A DNA stretch of 64,000 nt from Alistipes sp. (GCA_017532885.1 JAFXIS010000057.1:9903-73902); one strand, 5' to 3'. Numbered from the stretch's first letter, positions 27,836 to 37,463 are shown. Program-made: numbers and translations. The notes: generated from the letters alone by a model not told the origin.

Positions 27836-29158
27836 ATGGAAGATTTGATGAATGAAGTTGCTGTACCCAAGCAAACTCCGTCGATTATAACAGTGATAGG
27901 TGTAGGTGGCGCAGGAGGTAACGCCTTGAATTACATGTGGAACATGGGTATCAAGGATGTGAATTTCCTCGCTTGCAATACAGACCAGGGTGCGTTGGAT
28001 AATTTGGATATCCCTGCACACAACAAGATTGTGATGGGCCCGGGATTGGGTGCCGGAAACGACCCCGAGCGCGGTCGTGAATTGGCTATGGAGGCCCTGG
28101 AGGCTATTCGTGCGCATCTGGAGGCAAACAATACAAAGATGGTCTTCATCGCTGCCGGAATGGGTGGCGGTACAGGAACCGGAGCCTCTCCCGTCATTGC
28201 AAAGTTGGCACACGAAATGGGACTCTTGACCGTGGCAAATGTCACCTCTCCGCTTTTGTGGGAGGGCCCGACACGCTGCGAACAGGCGGCTCGTGGTATT
28301 GAGGAGCTCCGAAAATATGCCGATTCATTGTTGGTAATCAACAACGAGAGCATCCGCGAAATGTATGGCAAGCTCCCCGTGAGCAAGGCTTTTGGCAAGG
28401 CGGATGATATCTTGGCATCGGCAACAAAGGGTATCGCAGAGCTTATTACGGTAAAGACAGCCTTTATCCGTGTCGATTTTGCCGATTTGGAGCGCGTGAT
28501 GCGCGGGTCAGGTCGCGCCCATATGGGTGTAGCACAAGCCGAGGGCGAAGGTCGTGCTTTGGAGGCTGCGCGTCGCTCGTTATGCTCTCCGCTGCTCAAC
28601 AGCAACCTCATATCGGGAGCCAAGAAGATTCTGCTCAATGTTGCAGCAGCAAGCATCGACGACATCAGCTATGATGAGGCTATGGAGGTGTTGCACTACA
28701 TCCAGAGCTACGCAAGCTACCAGGATGAGGATGGCGTAGAGCATCAAGCCGATGTAATTTGGGGTGTGAGCGCCAAGCCTATGCAGGCTGGCACTATCGA
28801 AGTTGTCGTTGTGGCTACGGGCTTCAGCGATGATGATAAGGCAAAGGCTCGCACATATCCCCCTGTTGCGGAGTTGATAGAGTTGATTCCGGAGAAAGAG
28901 GAGGTAAAAGAGTCTAACTCGCCACTTGCAAAGCCTGTTGAGAATAAGACTATCGAGCAACACGCTTCGGATGGCGGTGCCAAATTGGGCCATACTCCGA
29001 CAAAGTTTGCCAACTTAGAGGCCGATAAGCGCGTGCCGGCATTCCGCCGTTACAATATTGGCATGATTGACAACAACACAAATTCAGGCCACAAGGCTAT
29101 TTACCGCATTGAGCCCGAGGAGGAGAATGTTTCGACGAATGAGAATCGTCTATTCTAA
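27836..29158 (+). CDS. ftsZ: Cell division GTPase FtsZ
   Basis: Tubulin-like GTPase that forms the Z ring. The 440 residues contain the nucleotide-binding VIGVGGAGGNALN, the tubulin signature GMGGGTGTGASPV at about 109-119, and the T7 loop region RVDFADLERVM. In the T7 loop the Asn that is near-invariant elsewhere (E. coli Asn207) is Arg at residue 212; Asp214 and Asp217 are kept. The linker after residue 330 is followed by a VPAFRR element resembling the FtsA-binding tail, then about 30 more residues. A second ATG four codons in is an alternative start. It is separated from ftsA by 84 bases. Confidence 0.96.
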   Translation: MEDLMNEVAVPKQTPSIITVIGVGGAGGNALNYMWNMGIKDVNFLACNTDQGALDNLDIPAHNKIVMGPGLGAGNDPERGRELAMEALEAIRAHLEANNTKMVFIAAGMGGGTGTGASPVIAKLAHEMGLLTVANVTSPLLWEGPTRCEQAARGIEELRKYADSLLVINNESIREMYGKLPVSKAFGKADDILASATKGIAELITVKTAFIRVDFADLERVMRGSGRAHMGVAQAEGEGRALEAARRSLCSPLLNSNLISGAKKILLNVAAASIDDISYDEAMEVLHYIQSYASYQDEDGVEHQADVIWGVSAKPMQAGTIEVVVVATGFSDDDKAKARTYPPVAELIELIPEKEEVKESNSPLAKPVENKTIEQHASDGGAKLGHTPTKFANLEADKRVPAFRRYNIGMIDNNTNSGHKAIYRIEPEEENVSTNENRLF

Positions 29159-29212
29159 ACATTTGGTCACAGGACTCTGCGCACTTTGATTCAGAATTAA
29201 GTATACAACGAT

Positions 29213-30511
29213 TTGGAAGAGATAGGAATTATATATCATGGATTTACGCCACATGTGATTACGATGTTGATTTTCACATGTATCTTGCTCGCTATATCGG
29301 CATTGGTTTCGGGTTCAGAGCCTGCATTTTTCTCGCTGACACATGCCGACAGGCAGGATATGCGCGACAACGCCGATGCCCGCAATAGCGCCATACTGTC
29401 GTTGCTGGAGGATGTGGATGGGTTGTTGGCAACGATACTCGTAACGAATAACCTTGTGAATATCTGCATCGTAATCTTGACATCAAACATCATTGATGCT
29501 CTGTTTGATTTTCAGGAGTATGCCGTATGGGAGTTTGTCGTAAAATCGGTGCTTGTAACCTTTTTGCTGCTCTTGTTTGGCGAGGTTTTGCCAAAGGTGC
29601 TCTCGCAGGGTAACCCTCGAGCATTTGCCCGCTTTGCGGTATATCCTATCAAAATTTTCGGTTGGATAACATATCCCCTTTCGTACATCCTTGTTCGCAC
29701 GGGAGGTCGCATCAGCCGCATGGCATCGCGTAACACCGAAATTTCGATGGAGGAGTTGGCAGATGCGGTGGATTTGGCGCGTGGCTCATCGAAGGAGGAG
29801 CATCAGATGTTGTCGGGAATTGTAAGTTTCGTACATACCGAGGTTGCCGAGATTATGCGCCCACGCATAGATATCGTGGCGGTGGATATTAAGGCTACAT
29901 ACTCCGAGCTCAGAGCTACGATTATCGAATCGGGGTATTCGCGCATTCCGGTTTATGATGAGGATTTAGACGATATCAAAGGTGCGCTCTATGTGAAGGA
30001 TTTGTTGCCCTACCTGAACAATGGCAACGAGTTCGGATGGCAGCAGCTGCTGCGCAAGATATATTTCGTGCCAAAGCACAAGAAGATTGACGACCTGTTG
30101 CGTGATTTCCAGGAGAATAAGATTCATGTTGCCATTGTCGTAGACGAGTATGGCGCAACACAGGGTCTTATATCGTTGGAGGATATCTTGGAGGAGGTTG
30201 TAGGCGAAATTTCCGACGAGAGCGATGTCGAAGAGTCTTTCTATGAGCGATTGAATGCTAACACTTATATATTTGACGGTAAGACACATATCGTAGATTT
30301 CGAGCGCGTTGTAGGATGTGGCGAAGATACCCTTTCGGATGTGCAGGGGCGTGCCGAGACTCTTGCCGGATTGATGTTGGAGTTGCGCCGCGACCTACTG
30401 AAGAAGGGTGACACGGTAGAGGCTCATGGCATTCGATTTACGGTACAGAAGATGGATGGCAGACGCATTGACAAGATAAAGGTCATAGTAGGCAACGAAT
30501 CGGATGAATAA
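29213..30511 (+). CDS. gldE: GldE-like DUF21/CBS/CorC domain membrane protein
   Basis: The 432 residues comprise a DUF21 (CNNM) membrane domain at about 15-190, two CBS domains at about 205-330 (VDIKATYSELRATIIESGYSRIPVYD, then VAIVVDEYGATQGLISLEDILEEVVGEI) and a C-terminal CorC_HlyC domain. Proteins of this layout include Mg/Co efflux factors and GldE, named from gliding bacteria but widespread in non-gliding Bacteroidetes. The best start is a TTG at 29213; the next ATG (29264) would cut into the first helix. The next gene overlaps by 8 bases. The gldE-phosphopantetheinyl transferase pair recurs in this phylum. Confidence 0.88.
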   Translation: MEEIGIIYHGFTPHVITMLIFTCILLAISALVSGSEPAFFSLTHADRQDMRDNADARNSAILSLLEDVDGLLATILVTNNLVNICIVILTSNIIDALFDFQEYAVWEFVVKSVLVTFLLLLFGEVLPKVLSQGNPRAFARFAVYPIKIFGWITYPLSYILVRTGGRISRMASRNTEISMEELADAVDLARGSSKEEHQMLSGIVSFVHTEVAEIMRPRIDIVAVDIKATYSELRATIIESGYSRIPVYDEDLDDIKGALYVKDLLPYLNNGNEFGWQQLLRKIYFVPKHKKIDDLLRDFQENKIHVAIVVDEYGATQGLISLEDILEEVVGEISDESDVEESFYERLNANTYIFDGKTHIVDFERVVGCGEDTLSDVQGRAETLAGLMLELRRDLLKKGDTVEAHGIRFTVQKMDGRRIDKIKVIVGNESDE

Positions 30512-31142
30512 TATCTTCTCACAGATACAAACCTTTGCTTCCGAGAGTGGTGTATTACTCGTTGGCGCGATTCCTACGCTCGAAGTGTTGGAGGCGGCAG
30601 CAAATGACGGCGATAAGGTTGCCGCAGAGCAATTCTCTGCCCCCTCGCGTCGCGCCGAGCGCTTGGCATGGCGCATAATGCTCAGGGAGTGGGCTCGATG
30701 TCACACCACATGGAAGGGCGAAGATTTAGAGGTGGAATACACATCGCAGGGCGCTCCGAAGATAAAGAATTTTCCATACGAATATATATCGGTGTCGCAT
30801 TGCAGTGATAGAGTGGCGGTTGCAATTGCGCAGAAGCCCTGCTCGGTAGATATAGAGCGTCGCGACAGGCATTTTCACAACATTGCAGCACGATACCTTG
30901 CCGCTGAGGAGTTGGCGCTTGCCGAGAGTGAGCCCACGCGGGGATTTGCCGCAATATGGTGCGCAAAGGAGTGCCTATATAAATTATATGGTTTGAGCGG
31001 AGTGGAGCTAAAGCACGATATCCGAATCGAGGAGGTCGATTTCGCTCAGGGGGTAGTCTCAGGCAGAGTTTTACAGCATGGCAGCATTAGGTTACGATGC
31101 AGCGTTTTAGACCAAGAACATATAGTTATATATCATATATAG
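30504..31142 (+). CDS. 4'-phosphopantetheinyl transferase superfamily protein (Sfp-like)
   Basis: Transfers the phosphopantetheine arm of CoA to carrier proteins. The 212 residues show the family motifs VSHCSDRVAVAI, CSVDIERRD (metal-binding Asp and Glu) and WCAKECLYKLYG, the counterpart of the W-x-x-K-E-A-x-x-K signature. Length agrees with the Sfp/HetI class rather than the roughly 120-residue AcpS. It overlaps gldE by 8 bases and is followed by a hairpin terminator. No carrier protein or synthase genes are nearby, so the acceptor may simply be fatty acid ACP. Confidence 0.9.
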   Translation: MNNIFSQIQTFASESGVLLVGAIPTLEVLEAAANDGDKVAAEQFSAPSRRAERLAWRIMLREWARCHTTWKGEDLEVEYTSQGAPKIKNFPYEYISVSHCSDRVAVAIAQKPCSVDIERRDRHFHNIAARYLAAEELALAESEPTRGFAAIWCAKECLYKLYGLSGVELKHDIRIEEVDFAQGVVSGRVLQHGSIRLRCSVLDQEHIVIYHI

Positions 31143-31148
31143 AGCAAG

Positions 31149-31182
31149 AGGTTGTCCAACAGGCAGTTACGGCAACCTTTTT
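31149..31182 (+). terminator. Rho-independent terminator after the phosphopantetheinyl transferase gene
   Basis: AGGTTGTC (31149-31156) pairs with GGCAACCT (31171-31178), including one G-U pair, followed by TTTT. It lies 7 bases past the stop codon. Confidence 0.65.
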
Positions 31183-31291
31183 GCGTATAAATTGTGTAAC
31201 AATCTCTAATTTTAGGCTTACGCAGCCCTAAAAGACGGAGTTTACCAATAGTAAACGAGCGTTTTGAGGGCAAGTATAACGACAAAGTAGC

Positions 31292-31322
31292 CTTGTTAGA
31301 CAACATCTTTTTTATATCTTTG
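31292..31322 (+). promoter_or_regulatory. Promoter of the MATE exporter gene
   Basis: TTGT at 31292-31295 and the -7 box TATCTTTG at 31315-31322 are separated by 19 bases, the usual Bacteroidetes spacing. The ATG follows only 8 bases after the -7 box, so the transcript would be almost leaderless. Confidence 0.6.
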
Positions 31323-31330
31323 CACCCGTT

Positions 31331-32704
31331 ATGAATGCACAATACTCACCACTGTCGTTAGGTACCGACTCTTTATCCTCACTGCTTAGGCGATATGCCC
31401 TGCCATCCATCATTGCGCAGGTATCAACATCGCTCTATAACATCGTGGATAGCATATTTATTGGGCAAGGAGTCGGACCCATGGCGATTGCCGGCTTGGC
31501 ACTCACGATGCCGATGATGAACCTCACGGCAGCATTTGGTGCTATGGTTGGAGCAGGTTCGGCTGCGCTCACCTCGATACGCTTGGGACAGGGCAATAAA
31601 TCTGCCGCAGAGCAGATTTTGGGAAATGTGGTATTGCTGAATGTTATAATGGGAGTGCTGCTCTCGGCTTTGGGCCTGTACTTTTTGGATGAGTTGCTCT
31701 ACTTCTTCGGAGCCAGCGAGCAGACCATAGGTTACGCCCGAGAGTTTATGCGCGTGATACTCTATGGAAATGTCATCACGCATATGTATTTAGGTCTTAA
31801 CAATATGCTGCGCGTATCGGGATATCCCCAGAAGGCTATGATGCTGATGATTGTGTCGGTGGTAGTCAATTTGATGCTCTGCCCGCTCTTTATCTTCGTG
31901 TTTGATTGGGGTATTGCCGGCTCGGCATGGGCCACGGTGATAGGTCAGACCATACCGCTGATTCTGCAAATTATACATTTTAGTCACAAAGAGGTGTTCC
32001 TGCGATTCCGCCACGGCGCATTCCGCATAAAGTCGGAGATTGTGAGCGGAATATTGAGCATAGGCATGGCGCCCTTTATGATTCAGTCGTGCGCCTGCAT
32101 TGTGACGATTATAGTGAATAACTCTCTCGCCAAATATGGTGGCGACCTGCAAATCGGCGCCTATGGAATTGCCAATCGCGTGGCATTTCTCTTTACGATG
32201 GTGGTGCTTGGACTAAGTCAGGGCATGCAGCCTATCGTGGGATACAACTACGGCGCAAAGAAATATGACCGCGTGAAAAAGATACTCTTTATGACCATGG
32301 CTTGGGGTACAGCAACCACAACTCTGGGATTTATCGTGTGTGAGTTCTTCCCCGAGTATGTCGTGCGCCTATTCGTCAGCGAAGATGGTACGGGCGAAGC
32401 TACTCGTCTGATTGAGGCTACGGTACATGGTATGCGGATTTTGCTACTTATGTTCCCCATAGTGGGTTTTGCGATTTTGGTAGGTAACTTCTTCCAATTC
32501 ATCGGCAAGGCGAAGCGTGCTATAATCTTGTCGATGTCACGCCAGCTACTCTTCATTGTACCCCTGCTGCTTACTCTACCCCGCTTTTGGGGTACCGACG
32601 GCGTTTGGTATGCCATACCGATAGCCGATGCCGCTGCGGTAATTCTCGGAGCAATACTCCTCACGCTGCAACTACGCAAGCTCGGAACAGAACAGCAGAT
32701 ATAA
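31331..32704 (+). CDS. MATE family multidrug/sodium efflux transporter
   Basis: The 457 residues have about twelve predicted membrane helices in two similar halves. They contain the segments ALPSIIAQVSTSLYNIVDSIFIGQGVG near the start and SQGMQPIVGYNYGAKKYDRV around residue 300, typical of the NorM/DinF-like MATE superfamily and close to the MepA branch. Such proteins export cationic compounds in exchange for Na or H ions. The gene is monocistronic, bounded by its own promoter and a bidirectional terminator. The substrate cannot be predicted. Confidence 0.92.
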   Translation: MNAQYSPLSLGTDSLSSLLRRYALPSIIAQVSTSLYNIVDSIFIGQGVGPMAIAGLALTMPMMNLTAAFGAMVGAGSAALTSIRLGQGNKSAAEQILGNVVLLNVIMGVLLSALGLYFLDELLYFFGASEQTIGYAREFMRVILYGNVITHMYLGLNNMLRVSGYPQKAMMLMIVSVVVNLMLCPLFIFVFDWGIAGSAWATVIGQTIPLILQIIHFSHKEVFLRFRHGAFRIKSEIVSGILSIGMAPFMIQSCACIVTIIVNNSLAKYGGDLQIGAYGIANRVAFLFTMVVLGLSQGMQPIVGYNYGAKKYDRVKKILFMTMAWGTATTTLGFIVCEFFPEYVVRLFVSEDGTGEATRLIEATVHGMRILLLMFPIVGFAILVGNFFQFIGKAKRAIILSMSRQLLFIVPLLLTLPRFWGTDGVWYAIPIADAAAVILGAILLTLQLRKLGTEQQI

Positions 32705-32741
32705 AAACAGCCGACATAGAAGGTTTCGTAACAAAAGAAAA

Positions 32742-32769
32742 GGTCGCCAATCCCACAAGATTAGCGACC
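32742..32769. terminator. Bidirectional terminator between the MATE gene and pth
   Basis: GGTCGCCAATC (32742-32752) pairs with GATTAGCGACC (32759-32769). The single odd pair is G-U only when read on the minus strand, where TTTTCTTTTG follows, so it best serves pth. ATATTTTTG follows on the plus strand. Confidence 0.75.
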
Positions 32770-32796
32770 ATATTTTTGCCGACTTTTACCGTCAGA

Positions 32797-33360
32797 CTAC
32801 TTCTTATTAAAAGCATTCATCGTAAGATCCGGGCCGGCTGTGGCAAAGGAGAGTATCGCATTGCCAAAAACCTTCAATCGCTCGGGCATCAACTTCTGCT
32901 CCTCGTCAGTCCACTCACCCAAGACATAATCGACCTGATGTCCGCGAGCAAAATCGCCTCCTATACCGAAACGAATGCGGGCATAATCCTCGCGACCCAA
33001 CATCTCCGAGATATTCTTCAAGCCATTATGTCCTCCGGCGCTACCCTTCTTACGCATACGCAACTCGCCAAAAGGCAGAGCGATATCATCCGAGACTATC
33101 AACAGATTCTCGATGGGTATCTTCTCCTGCTCCATCCAATAACGCACAGCCTTACCCGACAGGTTCATGTATGTCGAAGGCTTCAGCAAGATGATTTGAC
33201 GACCCTTATGGCGAATTGTAGTGGTAGAGCCATAACGACCTGCCATAAAAGAGGAGTTGGATGCCTCAGCCAAGGCATCCAACACTCTGAATCCTATGTT
33301 GTGACGGGTAGAGGCGTATTCCGCACCTATATTACCCAATCCTACAACGAGGTATTTCAT
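32797..33360 (-). CDS. pth: Peptidyl-tRNA hydrolase
   Basis: Cleaves peptidyl-tRNA released during aborted translation. The 187 residues hold the family landmarks [22 protein letters not shown] (catalytic His at about residue 20), [30 protein letters not shown] and [11 protein letters not shown]. It lies 13 bases downstream of rplY and is cotranscribed with it on the minus strand. In other Bacteroidales, as I recall, an S4-domain gene follows this pair; here a similar S4-domain gene is instead at 61755. Confidence 0.96.
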   Translation of the reverse strand: MKYLVVGLGNIGAEYASTRHNIGFRVLDALAEASNSSFMAGRYGSTTTIRHKGRQIILLKPSTYMNLSGKAVRYWMEQEKIPIENLLIVSDDIALPFGELRMRKKGSAGGHNGLKNISEMLGREDYARIRFGIGGDFARGHQVDYVLGEWTDEEQKLMPERLKVFGNAILSFATAGPDLTMNAFNKK

Positions 33361-33373
33361 CTGCTACTTTCGA

Positions 33374-33937
33374 TTAGTTTGCAGCTGCACGAGATGCACG
33401 AGTTACACGAACTGCGCATACTGCAGTAGTTGCGGGAGTAACAAATGTTACATTCTCAAACTGCAAATCGCCAACGAAGATAGTCTGACCAACCTTCAAA
33501 GGAGTTACATCAACAACAATCTCATCGGGCAACTGATCAACCATAGCCTTAATAGTAAGCTTACGAGCCGACAACGCCAACTTACCACCGACCTTAACAC
33601 CCTCAGCGTTACCTGTGAGGCGTACGGGAACTGCAATAGCAACAGGCTTACCCTCCTGAACACGATAGAAGTCGATGTGGAGAATCTGCTCACGAACAGG
33701 GTGGAACTGAACCTCACGCATTACAGCCTTCTCTACCTTACCGTCAATCTCAAGCTCAACGATATATGAGTTGGGTGAATAAATCAATGGCTTAACTGCC
33801 TTTGTATCAACGGTGAAAGCAACCTCCTCACCTCCACCATACAAAATGCAAGGGATAAGTCCCTCACGACGATAAGCCTTAGCGGCCTTCTTACCAAAAC
33901 CGTCACGCTTAACGGCCTTAATCTCAAGTGTTTGCAT
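33374..33937 (-). CDS. rplY: 50S ribosomal protein L25/general stress protein Ctc
   Basis: Binds 5S rRNA. The 187-residue protein is the long Ctc/TL5 form: the N-terminal L25 domain (about 1-90, with KRDGFGKKAAKAYRREGLIPCILYGG and HVDFYRV-like HIDFYRVQEGK) and a C-terminal beta domain (about 95-180). A -7 box lies about 90 bases upstream, leaving an A/T-rich leader. It is followed by pth on the same strand. Confidence 0.95.
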   Translation of the reverse strand: MQTLEIKAVKRDGFGKKAAKAYRREGLIPCILYGGGEEVAFTVDTKAVKPLIYSPNSYIVELEIDGKVEKAVMREVQFHPVREQILHIDFYRVQEGKPVAIAVPVRLTGNAEGVKVGGKLALSARKLTIKAMVDQLPDEIVVDVTPLKVGQTIFVGDLQFENVTFVTPATTAVCAVRVTRASRAAAN

Positions 33938-34028
33938 AATATTAAAATTTTAATTGTTATAACCTGCGGCATTACTCAACCCGTCATAGAACACTCAAAG
34001 ACGAGCCCCATTATGCCTGAATCGGCGA

Positions 34029-34036
34029 CAAAGATA
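34029..34036 (-). promoter_or_regulatory. -7 box (TATCTTTG) for rplY-pth
   Basis: Perfect TAnnTTTG match on the minus strand, 92 bases upstream of the rplY start. Confidence 0.6.
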
Positions 34037-34043
34037 AAACTTT

Positions 34044-34190
34044 TAATTCAAAATGCAAAATTAATTAGTGAGTTTAAGGAGGTTAGGGAGTTTAGGGAGG
34101 TTAAAGAATTTAAGGAAGTTAAAGAAAATTCCCTAATCTCACTAATATCTTTGCTCTTTTATCTTTGCTCTTTGCTCTTTGCTCTTTTAT
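34044..34190. repeat. Intergenic repeat: AATTCAAA element plus GTTTAGGGA-type inverted repeat
   Basis: It starts with AATTCAAAATGCAAAATT, then runs of GAGTTTAAGG / GTTAGGGA type. Arms ATTAGTGAG..TTAGGGA and TCCCTAATCTCACTAAT are inverted around the centre. It ends in tandem CTTTGCT units up to the hydrolase stop codon. Related sequence recurs at 37550, 40610 and 51960. Confidence 0.75.
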
Positions 34191-35068
34191 CTCATCTTTC
34201 GGTGGAGCTGAAGCCAGCTGAGGAGCGTTGATTGCCACTGCTCACGATAGGGGAAGCGGGTACTCATACCCCAACCATGCCAACCATCGGGATAGATATG
34301 CAACGAAGCATCTATGCCAAACTTCTTCAACGCGTTATAGTAGCGTGTGCTACTGATAGGAGGCACAATCTTATCATCATCCGAGAGAAGAAGTATCGCC
34401 GGCGGAGTTCTCTTCGTTACGCGATTTTCGGGTGAATACTCGGCACGGTCGGCTGCGGTATGTCCTTCGCCCAACAAATGGTTGAATGTACCCTCGTGTG
34501 TGAGGCCCCACTCACCGGTAATAACGGCATACATCAACACCGAAAAAGCCGGTTCCTCGCCCAAAGGAGCAAAAGTCGAAGCATATGCCGCCAAATGCCC
34601 TCCTGCCGAGAAACCCATGATACCCACCTGGTCGGGATCCAAATTCCACTCCGCAGCATTGCGACGCATAAGGCGCAACGCCTCGAGAGCATCCTCCAAT
34701 GGCACTTCACGATGTCCATTCGGTAGGCGGTACTTCAACACACCACAGGTGATACCATTCGCAGCAAGCCAGCGCGCAGCATCTACGCCCTCATATGTCA
34801 TGCAGACAGCCTCATAACCTCCTCCGGGGCAAATGACGATAGCCTGACCTGTGGCCTTCTCGGGGTTAGCCTTAAAAACAAACAATTCAGCCTCCGTTAC
34901 CGACTGCACAATACCTCGGTCCGAAGTCTCGGGTGTAGTTAATTCGTTTGAGTGAGGAGCGGTGACATTATCCCAAATCTTCACTCGCAAATCCTCCTTG
35001 TAGTCGTACTCCTGTGCCGCAAGGGGCAAGGCCATAAAAGCCAGCACGATGGCAAATAATCGTTTCAT
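34187..35068 (-). CDS. Secreted alpha/beta hydrolase (esterase/lipase type)
   Basis: The start at 35068 is chosen over the longer frame (35152) because it opens a Sec signal peptide (MKRLFAIVLAFMALPLAAQ). The 293 residues contain the oxyanion region CPGGGYEAV, the nucleophile elbow GFSAGGHLAAY (Ser near residue 160), a late Asp in LLSDDDKIVPP, and the catalytic His in PDGWHGWG. This resembles the BD-FAE/acetyl esterase group that deacetylates plant or host glycans, but the substrate is not shown. Its own -7 box and a repeat-rich downstream region make it monocistronic. Confidence 0.88.
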   Translation of the reverse strand: MKRLFAIVLAFMALPLAAQEYDYKEDLRVKIWDNVTAPHSNELTTPETSDRGIVQSVTEAELFVFKANPEKATGQAIVICPGGGYEAVCMTYEGVDAARWLAANGITCGVLKYRLPNGHREVPLEDALEALRLMRRNAAEWNLDPDQVGIMGFSAGGHLAAYASTFAPLGEEPAFSVLMYAVITGEWGLTHEGTFNHLLGEGHTAADRAEYSPENRVTKRTPPAILLLSDDDKIVPPISSTRYYNALKKFGIDASLHIYPDGWHGWGMSTRFPYREQWQSTLLSWLQLHRKMR

Positions 35069-35098
35069 AATATCATTAGTGTAAAAGGTTTCTAAAAA

Positions 35099-35106
35099 CA
35101 AAAATA
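35099..35106 (-). promoter_or_regulatory. -7 box (TATTTTTG) for the secreted esterase
   Basis: TAnnTTTG match on the minus strand, 31 bases upstream of the start at 35068. Confidence 0.5.
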
Positions 35107-35190
35107 GCATTTTTCGGGCAGAATACAAAAAAATCAGAGGTGTGGCGCGCAATTCACGACCACACCTCCAAAATTATTATTTCGATTCTG

Positions 35191-37413
35191 CTATTTTGCC
35201 TTATACCAAGTCTTGGCAACTCCCGCATGCTCCAAGAAGTAGCGCTGCGACTTCAAGAGGTTACGCGCCTGCAAAACCAAAGTCTTCGTTTCGCTCATAA
35301 CCGTAAGGTAGAACATGCTTGCCTTCGTGTTACCCACGCCCTCGTTGATACGCTGCAACTCCGACTTTATGGTATTGGCGATATGCTCAAACAACTCGTC
35401 ACGCATGGTAAGTACGGCATCTATCTCCGAAAAATCGTTTTGTGTAAGCATGCGATTCACGCTACCATAAATCTCGGCAACGGCATCGTTGATGTGCATC
35501 AACTCATCGGTCTGCTCACTCGATAAACCCTTATGATTGTTGTCGATATGGTCGTAAGCAGGGCGGGTAATATGCACCAATGCCTTGGCAATCTCGCTCA
35601 AGTAATCTACAACCTGAACATAGTAGAGCGAAAGCTCCAGGCCCGAATCCTTCAACTTGCGCAGCGTAGGCATAAGGGTATATTTCAACTGACGGCTTGC
35701 CTCGTAGCTCTCGTTGGCCTCACGCACCAACTCCTTCAACGCCTTTCTATCCTCCTTGAATACGGCAACAAGGGTGCGGTCGTAAATCTGAGTCGAAATC
35801 TTCATCATCTTGCAAACCTGAGCGATAATACCCTCGATAGAGTCCTCCTCAACGGCATCTTTAGGCTTTGCATCCTTCTTGCTCTTGAAGTTGCTCTTAA
35901 TAAGCATATAAGCACATGCCACCGTAACAACAACAAAAGCTATCGTGCCTCCCCAAATAAGCAACAAACCGACACCAATCGCGATAAGGAATGCTCCGAT
36001 ACCCGTAACAAACCAACCCATAACAACGGTCATAACGCCTGTAATACGATGCACGGCTGACTCGCGGCCCCACGCCTTATCGGCAAGTGACGAACCCATA
36101 GCCACCATGAAACATACATAGGTTGTAGAGAGGGGTAATTTCAACGATGTACCCACCGAGATAAGCAGTGCTGCAGTTGTAAGGTTCACGACGGCGCGAA
36201 TCTTATCGTAAGGAGCGCCATTATGCTCCACATCCTCATACTCGAAGCGCTTACCGACAAAGTCCTTAACTCGCTCCGGGATAACCCTGTCGAGGAAATT
36301 CGAAATGCCGAGCGAAGCTCGCACGATAGAACGCGAGAAGACATTCGACTCCTGCTCTCCGGCAATCATATCATCTCCCTGACCTGCCAATGAAATTTCG
36401 GTCTGCGACACATTCATCGACTTGGTAGAGGTCCACAGCGTAACAATCATAATAACACCCGAAAGCAACATCCAGATAAATTGTGCCGGAAGGTTATTGT
36501 TAAGACCCTCCATTAAAATCTCCGTTGAGCCGGCAGCCTTAGCTATGTTATATGAATCCAATCCCGCAATAGGAACACCAATAAAGTTCACCAAGTCGTT
36601 ACCGGCAAAAGCCAACGCTAAAGCGAAAGTTCCCGACAAAATATTGATACGCAAAATATTGACGCGGAAAAGTTGCAGAAAAGCGAGCAGAATGGTACAT
36701 ACAACCCAGCAAGCAAGCAACGAAATGAGCAAATGCTCGCTAATCCAATTATACATTGCCGTACCCGCCAAAACACCCTTCAACGCCTTGAAAACCGCGA
36801 AATAGGCGATTGCCGTAAATGACATACCACACCACACAGAGCCCATTTTTCGGAACATCTTAAAGTAGCGGAACGAGAACAAGAGGCGCGAGAACCACAT
36901 GATAATCGTACCGAATACAAAGGCAATGATAACCGATAACAGAATCGCCGAGATAACTCCCATAGCACGCGAGGTGTTGATAAAACCACCGAGTGAGCCG
37001 AGCGAGAGTTCAGGATTGCCCGCAATCTTATATAACGACACCGCAATGGCTGCACCCAAAAGGCTGAATATCAACGCAACGGTCGTAGAGGTAGGCAGGC
37101 CCAACGAGTTGTAGATGTCGAGCAGGATGACATTGGCAAACATCACACTCACATACAAAATCATGATTTCATGGAAGGTGAAGAGCCCCGGATTGAACAT
37201 ACCGCTACGCGCAACCTCCATCATACCGCTCGATGTGAGCACTCCCAGAATGATACCTATGGATGCTACGGCAAGGATGGTGCGCATCTTTGCAACCTTT
37301 GAGCCAATTGCCGCATTAAGAAAGTTTACGGCGTCGTTTGTCACGCCGACATAAAGCCCCGACACAGCAAGAATTGCCAATACCGCGAGCATTATAGTGT
37401 ATAATTCACTCAT
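35191..37413 (-). CDS. Inorganic phosphate transporter (PiT family) fused to a PhoU-like domain
   Basis: The start at 37413 (MSELYTIML) is preferred to the longer frame, giving 740 residues. The first 530 carry the two PHO4 repeats with the GANDAVN-type motifs (here GVTNDAVNFLNAAIGSKVA near residue 28 and FAGNDLVNFIGVPIAG near residue 270) and at least ten membrane helices. Residues about 540-740 are helical and soluble, resembling PhoU/DUF47 proteins that restrain Pit-type uptake. The fusion is usual in Bacteroidetes. It takes up phosphate with H or Na ions, and the tail probably regulates flux. Two TATTTTTG boxes precede it. Confidence 0.92.
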   Translation of the reverse strand: MSELYTIMLAVLAILAVSGLYVGVTNDAVNFLNAAIGSKVAKMRTILAVASIGIILGVLTSSGMMEVARSGMFNPGLFTFHEIMILYVSVMFANVILLDIYNSLGLPTSTTVALIFSLLGAAIAVSLYKIAGNPELSLGSLGGFINTSRAMGVISAILLSVIIAFVFGTIIMWFSRLLFSFRYFKMFRKMGSVWCGMSFTAIAYFAVFKALKGVLAGTAMYNWISEHLLISLLACWVVCTILLAFLQLFRVNILRINILSGTFALALAFAGNDLVNFIGVPIAGLDSYNIAKAAGSTEILMEGLNNNLPAQFIWMLLSGVIMIVTLWTSTKSMNVSQTEISLAGQGDDMIAGEQESNVFSRSIVRASLGISNFLDRVIPERVKDFVGKRFEYEDVEHNGAPYDKIRAVVNLTTAALLISVGTSLKLPLSTTYVCFMVAMGSSLADKAWGRESAVHRITGVMTVVMGWFVTGIGAFLIAIGVGLLLIWGGTIAFVVVTVACAYMLIKSNFKSKKDAKPKDAVEEDSIEGIIAQVCKMMKISTQIYDRTLVAVFKEDRKALKELVREANESYEASRQLKYTLMPTLRKLKDSGLELSLYYVQVVDYLSEIAKALVHITRPAYDHIDNNHKGLSSEQTDELMHINDAVAEIYGSVNRMLTQNDFSEIDAVLTMRDELFEHIANTIKSELQRINEGVGNTKASMFYLTVMSETKTLVLQARNLLKSQRYFLEHAGVAKTWYKAK

Positions 37414-37431
37414 AAAAGATTGTTTCCGCCC

Positions 37432-37463
37432 CAAAAATAAGGGCATATTTCGTCTCAAAAATA
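37432..37463 (-). promoter_or_regulatory. Tandem -7-like boxes (TATTTTTG twice) for the phosphate transporter
   Basis: TATTTTTG on the minus strand at 37432-37439 and again at 37456-37463, 19 and 43 bases upstream of the start. Either could be the -7 element. Confidence 0.4.
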
